Source of the DNA: a bacterium
GTDB taxonomy: Bacteria; Desulfobacterota; Anaeroferrophillalia; Anaeroferrophillales; Tharpellaceae
Direction of reading: 5' to 3'
DNA: 7,740 nt
Assembly: GCA_029935295.1 (NCBI GenBank)
Contig: JAOZKP010000035.1
Span: 7,593 to 15,332, forward strand
In this document: positions 1-6,271 of the stretch, piece after piece
How the letters are laid out: each line of letters opens with the position of its first letter
Position numbering within the stretch: the first letter of the stretch is position 1
Translations under genes and position numbers: made by a program
Notes under the pieces: generated by a model
Databases searched by the model: none
What the model saw: the letters and a program-made list of their open reading frames with translations, nothing else
What the model was told of the DNA's origin: nothing

Positions 1-2228
1 TTTTTCAATTTGCGCCGGCGGGCACTGCGGCGGAGCCAGGCGATCAGGCCGATAAAAATCACCAGCAGCGGCAGGCCGACCAGGTTGGCCCCTTTAATCA
101 GGCTCCGGCTCTCGGGAGCAATGTCAATCAGCGGATTAAAACGCTGGGCTTTGCTGCGCAGAACTGCGAGATCCTGGCGCCCGTTAAGATAATCAACCAT
201 ATTCATCAGAAGTTGGGCATTAGGAGTGCTGCCGGCTTCATCGACAATGTTGTTGCGCAAGATATCGGCCGAACCGACAACCAGCAAGCGCCCGGGCTTA
301 CCTTTATCAATCCGGTCACCACTGCTTGAGAGCGCCCCCGCATCGGACAACGCGGCCAGAACATTACCCTTTTTCGCACTTTTGTCGGCGTCAAGATTAT
401 CTTCCTTGAGCTTATCATTTTCAACATTATCCGCCGATTCAGCAGCCGGTTTTTCCGGCAGCGGTTTACCGCTGAAGTAGCTGGTGAACGATCCTTCCAG
501 CAGATAAGCCAAAGCCTGATTTGCAAACTGTTTGCTGTCTGCCGGCGGCCGCATTTGCATCGGGTTAAGATCGATATGGTTCTTCATCAGCCAGGAACGG
601 CTTGAAGATGAGAAAAGTTCAGCCGCTTTAATACCATTTTCAGCCAGAGCCTTATCCGCAAGCGTTAACGGGGCCGCTTTAATCATTACCAGACCCTTAA
701 TATTTTTGATAAACGGATAATCCTTGTTTATATTTTCATTCTTGAGCAGAGGCGCAAAGTATAAAGCCCGCTCACCCCCGCCCTGCTGCTGCGGCATCTG
801 CTGTTTAAAACACTCCTCATCCAGAACATAGGCGGGCCCGACATTAACTCCGTAGTGGGTCAGAAGTTTTTCAAGACCGGTGGCGACCGGGGCGTAGGTC
901 GGCCCCATTCCCATCATCATCATATTCTGCTGCGGCATCTGCTCCTTGAAGGGATCGTAGAAGAGGGCCAGGTTATTGCCCTGAAGCAGAAACTGATCAA
1001 GAAGATAGAGCTCATAATCGCTGAATTTCTCAGTGGGCCGGGAGATTATCAGGGTTTTAATCCCTGCCAGCGAACTCATTTTATCAAGCGCCACCATCTT
1101 CGGAGCATACTCTTTACTCAACAATCCGTAAAAGTGCGAAGCACTGTCAGCCTGGGGCTGGCCCGGCATCGGCCGGGGCGCCATCAGCGGCAGGGTTCCG
1201 TGGCCGCTCAAGTAGCCAATCTGCTCATTTATGCCGATAACATCTTCAATTACTGAGTTCAGAATCTCTTTCAGATCGGCAATCGAAGTCAGCGCATACT
1301 GCTGTCCGAAAATCGGCACATTAACTACTGAAATAATATCAACATCTTCCCGTTTGTCGGCAAATGATATGGTTATTCCGGCATAACCGTGATCACCGGG
1401 GATAGTGGCCCCCTGCTGATTATCGAACGGCTTCCATTTAAGCTCCATAATCTGTTCAGCATCAGCCTTGGCCGCCGCCGGCACATCCTTGCTCGGATCG
1501 TAGAAAGTGAACTCAACCTGGTTGTAAAGCTGTTCATTTAAGCTTTGCGCCAGCTCCGCCACTGCCCCGGGCAGAAGATTGATATCTTTAAGATTCATAT
1601 AGGGGCCGATAGTCTCCAGCGAAGAGGAGAGAAAAAGATTTACTTTCACCTTCTCTTTGAGCGCCAGCAGCCGGCTGATCTTGTTATTCATCCGCTTGAT
1701 CGCGGTCGTCAGTCGGTATTCAAGCCCTTCAGTCGCAGTGATTGCCGGCATGGTTTCAACCAGATCACCGTGAATCATCACCAGCCCCATATAGGCCTTC
1801 TGAAACTTGACCTCATCCTGCTCAATTGCCCGAATCTGAACTGGCTGAATCCCGTAACTTGACGCCAGCTCCTGGGCTTTGGCCGCCGCCGGATCATCAC
1901 CTGAAGGGTCGAAAAACTGATAGTTAAAATAATTATTTCCGGCCAGGGCATACTCCTGCAGCAGGTCATGGACGTAGCGCTCGACGCCGTTATAGGGTGC
2001 CGGAAGATTTGCGGAAAAAAAGATCTTCAGGGTTAACGGCTCGGAAAGCGTGGAAACTACCACTTTACTCGCTGGCGAAAGTGAATAGAGCCGATTGGCA
2101 GTCAGATCAAAACGGGTGAAAAGAGTAATCCCCACCAGATTAATCATAACCACCACAACAATATATAGAACCAATTTACCATAGCGACCGAAAAGGCCGC
2201 TTTTTTCAATACGATTATCTCTCTTCAC
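1..2228 (-). CDS. gldG: GldG-like ABC transporter auxiliary protein (3' end beyond the window)
   Basis: Partial at the left edge. The frame is open for 742 codons without a stop, from a GTG at 2228. The start is set by AGGAG 7 nt upstream, inside the gldF stop codon. The protein begins with a short basic segment and a membrane helix at about residues 17-38. RFDLTANRLYSLS follows at 39-51, the usual entry to the large periplasmic part of GldG proteins (family ABC_transp_aux/GIFT, which shares a domain with eukaryotic IFT52). A Gly-His motif (YLSGHG, G342-H343) marks the start of the GIFT-type domain. A Met/Gln-rich stretch lies near 428-485 and a charged Glu/Asp/Lys linker near 590-622. A second helix spans about 716-732, followed by a basic tail (RRSARRRKLK), so only a few residues should be missing. 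By family knowledge it partners the GldA ATPase and GldF permease; its molecular role and substrate are unknown. In related operons a DUF4340 gene often follows, and that would lie outside the window. Confidence 0.9.
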   Translation of the reverse strand, partial: MKRDNRIEKSGLFGRYGKLVLYIVVVVMINLVGITLFTRFDLTANRLYSLSPASKVVVSTLSEPLTLKIFFSANLPAPYNGVERYVHDLLQEYALAGNNYFNYQFFDPSGDDPAAAKAQELASSYGIQPVQIRAIEQDEVKFQKAYMGLVMIHGDLVETMPAITATEGLEYRLTTAIKRMNNKISRLLALKEKVKVNLFLSSSLETIGPYMNLKDINLLPGAVAELAQSLNEQLYNQVEFTFYDPSKDVPAAAKADAEQIMELKWKPFDNQQGATIPGDHGYAGITISFADKREDVDIISVVNVPIFGQQYALTSIADLKEILNSVIEDVIGINEQIGYLSGHGTLPLMAPRPMPGQPQADSASHFYGLLSKEYAPKMVALDKMSSLAGIKTLIISRPTEKFSDYELYLLDQFLLQGNNLALFYDPFKEQMPQQNMMMMGMGPTYAPVATGLEKLLTHYGVNVGPAYVLDEECFKQQMPQQQGGGERALYFAPLLKNENINKDYPFIKNIKGLVMIKAAPLTLADKALAENGIKAAELFSSSSRSWLMKNHIDLNPMQMRPPADSKQFANQALAYLLEGSFTSYFSGKPLPEKPAAESADNVENDKLKEDNLDADKSAKKGNVLAALSDAGALSSSGDRIDKGKPGRLLVVGSADILRNNIVDEAGSTPNAQLLMNMVDYLNGRQDLAVLRSKAQRFNPLIDIAPESRSLIKGANLVGLPLLVIFIGLIAWLRRSARRRKLK
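786..802. repeat. Direct repeat copy 1 inside gldG
   Basis: The 17-nt sequence ctgctgcggcatctgct recurs at 927-943 in the same reading frame, 141 nt (47 codons) apart. Both copies encode QMPQQ in the Met/Gln-rich part of the GldG-like protein. Confidence 0.6.
927..943. repeat. Direct repeat copy 2 inside gldG
   Basis: Identical over 17 nt to 786-802 and in the same frame. It adjoins a run of four Met codons (MMMM) in the GldG-like product. Confidence 0.6.
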
Positions 2229-2235
2229 GATAAAA

Positions 2236-2240
2236 CTCCT
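2236..2240 (-). promoter_or_regulatory. Shine-Dalgarno site for gldG, overlapping the gldF stop codon
   Basis: AGGAG on the minus strand shares two bases with the TAG stop of the permease gene and lies 7 nt before the GTG at 2228. The arrangement suggests translational coupling and supports the GTG start. Confidence 0.75.
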
Positions 2241-2943
2241 ATGCTTTCTCTTGTAACACGAAAGCCGTGCCGTACAGAGCCAGAAAGATTAGACTTAAGA
2301 AATAGATCAGATCCCGGGTATCGATAATACCCCGGGCGATATTCTGAAAATGGGCGGTTGAACCTAAATAAGCAAACACCGCCAGCAGACTCTCGGGTAC
2401 GAAAAAAAGCATCCGGTCAAAAATAGTTAAAACCAGACAGAGGGCCATTCCCAGAATAAAAGCAATAATCTGATTGCGGGTGATTGATGAGGCTAAAAGA
2501 CCGATTCCGGTATAGGCTCCGGCCAGCAGCAGAGCCCCGCAATAGCCGCCGATAACCGGCCCGAAATCAAGATCTCCCAACAGGGAGACACTGAAAGCGT
2601 AGGCTAAAGTCGGCAGCAGCATCAACGCGATAAAAGCTAAGGCGGCAAGAAATTTACCGATGACAATTCCGCTGCTGGAAACCGGCAGGGTTGCCAGCAG
2701 CTCAAATGAGCCGGTATTTAGCTCTTCCGAGAAGAGCCGCATAGTAACTGCCGGAATAATGAAAGTGAAAATCAGCGGCAGCTGCGTGAAGAAGGTCCGC
2801 AACTCGGCCTGATTGTAGAGAAAGAACGTGGAGAAGAAAAACCAGCCCGAAAGCAGCAGGAACATGGTGATCACAATATAGGCGATCGGGGAAAAGAAAA
2901 AACCTTTAAGTTCTTTTTTAAAAACGGTCAGCGCGGCACTCAT
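2239..2943 (-). CDS. gldF: GldF-like ABC-2 type transporter permease
   Basis: Inner-membrane permease of 234 residues with about six hydrophobic helices: roughly 20-42, 55-68, 96-117, 128-150, 157-175 and 210-230. A short amphipathic N-terminus (FKKELKGFFFSP) precedes the first helix, as usual for GldF. The cytoplasmic stretch after helix 2 (LFSEELNTGSFELLATLPVS, 70-89) matches the EE...G(T/S)xELLxTxPVS coupling segment of ABC-2 permeases that contacts the ATPase. The late IIDTRDLIYFLSL segment is also typical of this family. The ATG at 2943 overlaps the gldA stop codon as TGATG and has AGGAGG 7 nt upstream, so the start is secure. It should form the membrane channel driven by the upstream ATPase and work with the downstream GldG-like protein. 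The substrate cannot be told from sequence. Confidence 0.93.
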   Translation of the reverse strand: MSAALTVFKKELKGFFFSPIAYIVITMFLLLSGWFFFSTFFLYNQAELRTFFTQLPLIFTFIIPAVTMRLFSEELNTGSFELLATLPVSSSGIVIGKFLAALAFIALMLLPTLAYAFSVSLLGDLDFGPVIGGYCGALLLAGAYTGIGLLASSITRNQIIAFILGMALCLVLTIFDRMLFFVPESLLAVFAYLGSTAHFQNIARGIIDTRDLIYFLSLIFLALYGTAFVLQEKA

Positions 2944-3899
2944 CAGCTCACCTCCTGTGTCAACTGGGCAAATATATTTTCCAGACTCTCACTGCGCCGA
3001 TGAAAATCGACCAGGTTCCAGCCCTGCTCCCGGATTATCTGATAAAGAGCCGGTCGAATATCATCTTCACGGCGACTGAATACGGCCAACTGCACAAGAT
3101 CGTCGGCGACCAGTTCAGTTTCAAGATCAGCCATACTTTCGACCTTCTCAACCCCGGCAAGTTTACTAAATTCAGAGATCACCTGAACCGAACTCGGGTG
3201 CTGGAGAACCACGTCAACTACCGCGCTGCTGCCATACTCCTGCAGCAGGGTTGCGGTCGGCCCGTCAGCAACAACTGCACCCTGATTAATAATCACAACC
3301 CGGTCACAGGTAGCCTCAGCTTCACTCAAAATATGGGTCGAAAAAACCACAGTTTTCTCACGCCCAATCTCTTTAATCAGCTGCCGGATTTCAACAATCT
3401 GATTCGGATCAAGCCCGGAAGTCGGTTCATCCAGAACCAAAATCTCGGGATTGCCCATCATCGCATGTGCGAGACCGACGCGCTGTTTATAACCTTTGGA
3501 AAGTTCATGCACGGCTTTGGAGATAACCTCTTTCAAACCGCACAACTCCACCATCTCAACAATACGCTGCGACTTGGCCGGACCGACAAGACCCCGCATT
3601 GCCGCAACGTAATCCAAGTAATCATAAACCAGCATATCGTCATAAAGCGGAGCTGATTCCGGCAGATAACCGATCATGCCTTTAATTTTAAGAGAGTCAT
3701 CAACAACATTCAGACCGGAAACAGAAATATTCCCGAACGAAGGTTTAAGATAACCCGTCAAAATTCGCATGGTCGTTGTTTTGCCGGCCCCGTTGGGCCC
3801 TAAAAGACCCAAGATCTCACCTTTATTGATGGTAAAATCAAGCCCTTTAAGAGCCTGAAAATCACCATAAAATTTTTGTAAACCCTGTATTTCAATCAC
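2943..3899 (-). CDS. gldA: GldA-like ABC transporter ATP-binding protein
   Basis: Cytoplasmic ATPase of 318 residues. Walker A is GPNGAGKTT at 34-42, followed by YLPES at 78-82, where Glu stands in the Q-loop position as is usual in GldA-type proteins. The signature is LSKGYKQ at 133-139, Walker B ILVLDE at 153-158, then PTSGLDP as D-loop and the switch His in STH at 187-189. About 100 residues after the core form the regulatory C-terminal extension common in ABC-2 exporter ATPases. The start is a GTG at 3899, with AGGAG 9 nt upstream; the product aligns from its first residue with the usual N-terminus (MIEIQGLQKFYG). It is the first gene of the gldA-gldF-gldG unit and overlaps gldF by one base. 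It should power transport or remodelling by the GldF/GldG-like partners. A literal role in gliding is not implied, because the family is widespread in non-gliding bacteria. Confidence 0.94.
   Translation of the reverse strand: MIEIQGLQKFYGDFQALKGLDFTINKGEILGLLGPNGAGKTTTMRILTGYLKPSFGNISVSGLNVVDDSLKIKGMIGYLPESAPLYDDMLVYDYLDYVAAMRGLVGPAKSQRIVEMVELCGLKEVISKAVHELSKGYKQRVGLAHAMMGNPEILVLDEPTSGLDPNQIVEIRQLIKEIGREKTVVFSTHILSEAEATCDRVVIINQGAVVADGPTATLLQEYGSSAVVDVVLQHPSSVQVISEFSKLAGVEKVESMADLETELVADDLVQLAVFSRREDDIRPALYQIIREQGWNLVDFHRRSESLENIFAQLTQEVS
2951..2956 (-). promoter_or_regulatory. Shine-Dalgarno site for gldF
   Basis: A perfect AGGAGG lies inside the 3' end of gldA, 7 nt before the gldF ATG. 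With the TGATG stop/start overlap it indicates coupled translation. Confidence 0.8.
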
Positions 3900-3908
3900 A
3901 GCAACTCA

Positions 3909-3913
3909 CTCCT
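3909..3913 (-). promoter_or_regulatory. Shine-Dalgarno site for gldA
   Basis: AGGAG (part of AGGAGTG) on the minus strand ends 9 nt before the GTG at 3899 and supports this non-ATG start. Confidence 0.7.
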
Positions 3914-3936
3914 GTCATACAACAATTGTAAAATAA

Positions 3937-3963
3937 GTTATAATTTCACTATGACACTGACAA
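3937..3963 (-). promoter_or_regulatory. Possible secondary gldA promoter
   Basis: On the minus strand TTGTCA (3958-3963) and TATAAC (3937-3942) each match the sigma70 consensus at five of six positions, but the 15-nt spacer is short. It would give a leader of about 30 nt. It is weaker than the upstream candidate at 4057-4084. Confidence 0.25.
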
Positions 3964-3974
3964 ACCAAACAAGT

Positions 3975-4006
3975 CGAGGCCCCCGAAAGAGAAACCGGAA
4001 ACCTCG
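3975..4006 (-). other. Predicted leader hairpin upstream of gldA
   Basis: In minus-strand RNA the arms CGAGGUUUCCG (4006-3996) and CGGGGGCCUCG (3985-3975) can form an 11-bp helix closed by a 10-nt pyrimidine-rich loop. Eight pairs are Watson-Crick and three are U-G wobbles. In the opposite strand's RNA the three wobbles become A-C mismatches, so the structure favours transcription toward gldA. No U-run follows directly, so it is not a typical intrinsic terminator. It could stabilise the mRNA or serve as a regulatory leader element. Confidence 0.4.
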
Positions 4007-4056
4007 TCCAAACGCGCCTGTACCACAACAACTTCTATATCAAGAAAAGCAAACAG

Positions 4057-4084
4057 ATTTTAATCGTATCGTTATAAAAGTCAA
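4057..4084 (-). promoter_or_regulatory. Sigma70-like promoter for the gldA-gldF-gldG operon
   Basis: On the minus strand TTGACT (4079-4084) and TAAAAT (4057-4062) are separated by 16 nt. Each hexamer matches the consensus at five of six positions. Transcription would begin near 4050 and leave a leader of about 150 nt before the gldA GTG. It lies between the end of the secreted-protein gene (4148) and gldA, which implies that the gld operon is independently transcribed. Confidence 0.55.
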
Positions 4085-4147
4085 GCTCATTCCACAAGAA
4101 AGAGAGGAAATTATATTTTTTTAACTGATTTTTAATTTAAAATGCGG

Positions 4148-4969
4148 TCACTGTTTCACATAAATCGTTCCGTCAAAATAGTATTCCCCCCAATAGGTTC
4201 TACCATTTTCAATATGCACCTGATAGGTGAGCGTGTCGGAACTGCCATCCTGCGATCTGTAAAAAATCGTGCCGGATTGCGGAGTACCTTTAGCCCGCCA
4301 GGTACCCCGATTACTGTTGGAACCGGCAGTGCCCCAGTTGGTCTCGCCGGCGGTACTGTTGCCGGCGGCATAATCACTGTAATATGAATACTGCCCGTTA
4401 CCGGCCAGAGTAATTATAGTATTGCCACTTGAGCGGATATCTTTCCACTCGCCGACCAACTGCGGAAAAATATTGCCGGCGGCTGAAGTGACCGATCCGG
4501 TATCCCTGACAAACAGTGCTTTGACACCTTCCGGGAACGTAATCACCAACCCTTTATCACTGAAAAAATAAGGGTATGTGATCGTCTGCCCATCCGCCTG
4601 CACTGTAATTTTATCACCAGTGCTGCTGTAATATGCGGTGTCACCGTTGAAATTCAGTTGATTTTCAGAGATAAAATTCAAAGTTACGTCACCACTCTTT
4701 GTCCGGCAGATCCAGCGGCCGAGAAGAGTCTCCTGCGACTGCTTTTTAAACTGAAAATTTTCGTCCATATTTTTGGCCCCGGCAAAACCGGAATTGTCGA
4801 TAACCGCATCCGGAAATGCCTGCCGCCACTGAGTCACGCCCGGCTTTTTGGCTGCATCTCCCCCCGCCCCCGAATTACCTCCGGCAGCGATGCTTACACT
4901 CACACTGAAAAGAACAATCAGACAAAAAAACAGACTGAAAACAGCTCCAAACAGTTTTAACTTACTCAT
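4148..4969 (-). CDS. Secreted protein of unknown function with two GxW-type repeats
   Basis: A 273-residue protein I do not recognise. It opens with a Sec signal peptide: a basic start (MSKLKLF), a hydrophobic core to about residue 26, and a likely cleavage after SIA or SIAA near 28-29. There is no lipobox, so it is predicted to be periplasmic or secreted. A Gly/Ala-rich linker follows. Two related beta-rich units come next, beginning LLGRW (G84, W86) and LVGEW (G173, W175), 89 residues apart. Each continues with an SG(D/N) turn, alternating hydrophobic residues and a YYS tract. This recalls lipocalin-like small beta-barrel domains, but that is inference only. The second unit is rich in Gly, Ser, Thr, Asn and Tyr. 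An in-frame ATG at 4975 is only 1 nt from the GAGG, so the ATG at 4969 (7-nt spacing) is preferred. It follows the HIT gene by 38 nt and is probably cotranscribed with it. No convincing terminator follows. Confidence 0.8.
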   Translation of the reverse strand: MSKLKLFGAVFSLFFCLIVLFSVSVSIAAGGNSGAGGDAAKKPGVTQWRQAFPDAVIDNSGFAGAKNMDENFQFKKQSQETLLGRWICRTKSGDVTLNFISENQLNFNGDTAYYSSTGDKITVQADGQTITYPYFFSDKGLVITFPEGVKALFVRDTGSVTSAAGNIFPQLVGEWKDIRSSGNTIITLAGNGQYSYYSDYAAGNSTAGETNWGTAGSNSNRGTWRAKGTPQSGTIFYRSQDGSSDTLTYQVHIENGRTYWGEYYFDGTIYVKQ

Positions 4970-4976
4970 TTTCATA

Positions 4977-4980
4977 CCTC
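4977..4980 (-). promoter_or_regulatory. Shine-Dalgarno site deciding the start of the secreted-protein gene
   Basis: GAGG on the minus strand lies 7 nt before the ATG at 4969 but only 1 nt before the ATG at 4975, which favours the inner start. Confidence 0.55.
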
Positions 4981-5007
4981 AAAAATAGTTAAAGATATTT
5001 ACTGCAA

Positions 5008-5400
5008 TCAATAGTTCTGTTTTGCCGGGATTACGCCGCGAACGCCGCCGCGCGGCTTTTCGACATCACCATGACGACGGGGAATCAGGTGAATATGCAC
5101 ATGAAGGATCGTCTGCCCGGCATCAATGCCACTGTTAAACCCAAGATTAAAACCGGTAATTTCGGGATCGTCGGCCAGCAGTCTCTGCCGCATCCGCTGC
5201 ACCAGGCCCCAGACCTCAGTGAGTTCATCCGAAGTTAACTCAAGCGCATCGGCAAAATGCCGAAAAGGGATAATCAGACAGTGGCCCGGGGTTACCGGCG
5301 TTTTATCATAAACGACAAAAAAATTTGGCGTGCGCGCAATTATTTCAAGATTTTCCTGCCGGCAGAAGGGACAAACTGAAAGTGACTGCGAACTTGACAT
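5008..5400 (-). CDS. HIT family nucleotide-binding protein / hydrolase
   Basis: A cytoplasmic protein of 130 residues, normal length for a compact HIT protein. The histidine triad is HVHIHLIPR, with H100, H102 and H104; by family knowledge the middle His is the nucleophile that attacks the alpha-phosphate of nucleotide substrates. Upstream are the N-terminal CPFC (C10, C13), which probably binds zinc as in many bacterial HIT proteins, and the strand motif PVTPGHCLIIP (35-45). The C-terminus (GDV..PRGGVRGVIP..NY) is the standard tail of this branch. Likely activities are nucleoside phosphoramidate or dinucleoside polyphosphate hydrolysis; the exact substrate is not readable. The ATG at 5400 is chosen because family members begin close to the CPFC motif. 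A weak AAAGG lies 13 nt upstream. A TTG at 5412 would add four residues and lacks a usable ribosome site. The gene is divergent from the ATPase at 5567 and is followed by the secreted-protein gene. Confidence 0.92.
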   Translation of the reverse strand: MSSSQSLSVCPFCRQENLEIIARTPNFFVVYDKTPVTPGHCLIIPFRHFADALELTSDELTEVWGLVQRMRQRLLADDPEITGFNLGFNSGIDAGQTILHVHIHLIPRRHGDVEKPRGGVRGVIPAKQNY

Positions 5401-5442
5401 AATTACAACCAAACCTTTAAGTTTTCAATTCTGAACAATTTT

Positions 5443-5472
5443 TGGTTTCTTTTCGATTTAACCTGTGATAAT
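5443..5472 (+). promoter_or_regulatory. Possible promoter for the plus-strand transporter pair
   Basis: GATAAT (5467-5472) matches the -10 consensus at five of six positions. No good -35 is present; the best option is a T-rich TTGGTTT at 5442-5448 with an overlong spacer. It sits in the divergent gap between the HIT gene and the second ATPase and would start transcription near 5479. Confidence 0.25.
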
Positions 5473-5566
5473 ACCATAAAACAGATCTAAAATGAAACTC
5501 AGAAAGTTGAGAATGAAACAAAAACATCCTGCATTAAATTCTCTCATGTTAATGGATATGGTAAAA

Positions 5567-6271
5567 ATGCCTGAATTATTGCGTTGCGATGACATTAGCA
5601 AACATTTTGCCAGATTTCCAGCCCTGGAGAATGTCAGTTTTTCCATTCACAGCGGTGAGATTTTAGGAATAATCGGCCCTAACGGAGCCGGCAAAACTAC
5701 GTTAATGGAGTGCATGACTGGATTGTTGCCTTACGATACAGGAATAGTCTCCTGGAAAAATCAGCCACTTACCCCACAGCAGGCGAAACAGTTCATGTTC
5801 TACCTACCGGATGGCATTCTCCCTTATGCCGAACAGCGGGTGGAGATTGTTATAGAGTTTTTTCAGCAGGTTTTTGCCGCGCCCAAGGCTCTACGGGAAC
5901 AGCTTATTGAAAAACTTGAACTTGAAACGGTGATGAAAAAACCGGTTTCTGCCCTCTCCAAAGGCTATCGGCGACGGCTCCTGCTGCTGATCGGTTTACT
6001 CTCTCCGCAACCGCTGCTGCTGCTTGATGAACCCTTTGACGGTTTTGACCTGCGCCAAACTTTAGGGGTTATGGATCTGCTCCGCGAAACCCTCTCCGGC
6101 CGCACCCTGCTGCTTTCGATTCATCAACTGACGGAAGCGGAAAAGATTTGTGATCGTTTTATTTTATTGAACGCCGGCAGCGTATCTGCCAGCGGTTCAC
6201 TTTCGCAGCTGCGGCAGCAGGCGGGACTTAGCACGGGCGGGCTGGAAGAGGTTTTTCTTGCAATTGTCTAA
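5567..6271 (+). CDS. ABC transporter ATP-binding protein (second GldA/CcmA-like ATPase)
   Basis: From the ATG at 5567 the product has 234 residues. The ABC core shows Walker A GPNGAGKTT (37-45), YLPDG where the Q-loop lies (79-83), signature LSKGYRR (130-136), Walker B LLLLDE (150-155) and switch His in SIHQ (184-187). The segment after Walker B reads PFDGFDL instead of the usual PTSGLDP, and the signature is followed by extra Arg. It ends at GLEEVFLAIV with no C-terminal extension, unlike the 318-residue neighbour. The frame is open upstream with ATGs at 5492, 5513, 5546, 5552 and 5558. The ATG at 5567 is preferred because MPELLRCDDISKHF matches the usual ABC N-terminus. The extension is AT-rich, uses AGA codons and resembles leader DNA; no candidate has a strong ribosome site, so the start is uncertain. 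It overlaps the permease by 14 nt and should energise it. Confidence 0.87.
   Translation: MPELLRCDDISKHFARFPALENVSFSIHSGEILGIIGPNGAGKTTLMECMTGLLPYDTGIVSWKNQPLTPQQAKQFMFYLPDGILPYAEQRVEIVIEFFQQVFAAPKALREQLIEKLELETVMKKPVSALSKGYRRRLLLLIGLLSPQPLLLLDEPFDGFDLRQTLGVMDLLRETLSGRTLLLSIHQLTEAEKICDRFILLNAGSVSASGSLSQLRQQAGLSTGGLEEVFLAIV
6247..6251 (+). promoter_or_regulatory. Shine-Dalgarno site selecting a TTG start
   Basis: AGAGG, part of GGAAGAGG inside the 3' end of the ATPase gene, lies 6 nt before the TTG at 6258. The other near starts, TTG at 6264 and GTG at 6291, are farther away. Confidence 0.6.

Noticed and set aside
855..1256. A 133-codon plus-strand open frame, and similar ones at 226-480 and 1545-1862
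   Set aside because: All are antisense to the continuous gldG-like frame and have His/Arg-rich, non-protein-like composition.
3000..3656. A 218-codon open frame on the plus strand
   Set aside because: It lies wholly antisense to the gldA-like ATPase, whose motifs are intact; its translation shows no recognisable domain.
1..3899. A literal gliding-motility role
   Set aside because: Homologous GldA/F/G sets occur in many non-gliding bacteria, and no other gliding gene is present in the window.
4085..4147. Intrinsic terminator after the secreted-protein gene
   Set aside because: Only A/T palindromes (around TTTTTAATTTAAAA) without a GC stem are seen.
4156..4377. Small frames on both strands inside the secreted-protein gene
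   Set aside because: Frame shadows; the 273-residue frame has a signal peptide and repeat structure.
4880..4969. Lipoprotein signal on the secreted protein
   Set aside because: The only Cys in the leader is inside the hydrophobic core (FFCL) and has no lipobox context.
5401..5412. TTG start extending the HIT protein by four residues
   Set aside because: The AAAGG would be only about 1 nt away, and HIT proteins usually begin shortly before CPFC; the ATG at 5400 fits.
5458..5646. A 62-codon minus-strand open frame across the divergent gap
   Set aside because: It overlaps the start of the second ATPase, has no domain, and no good ribosome site.
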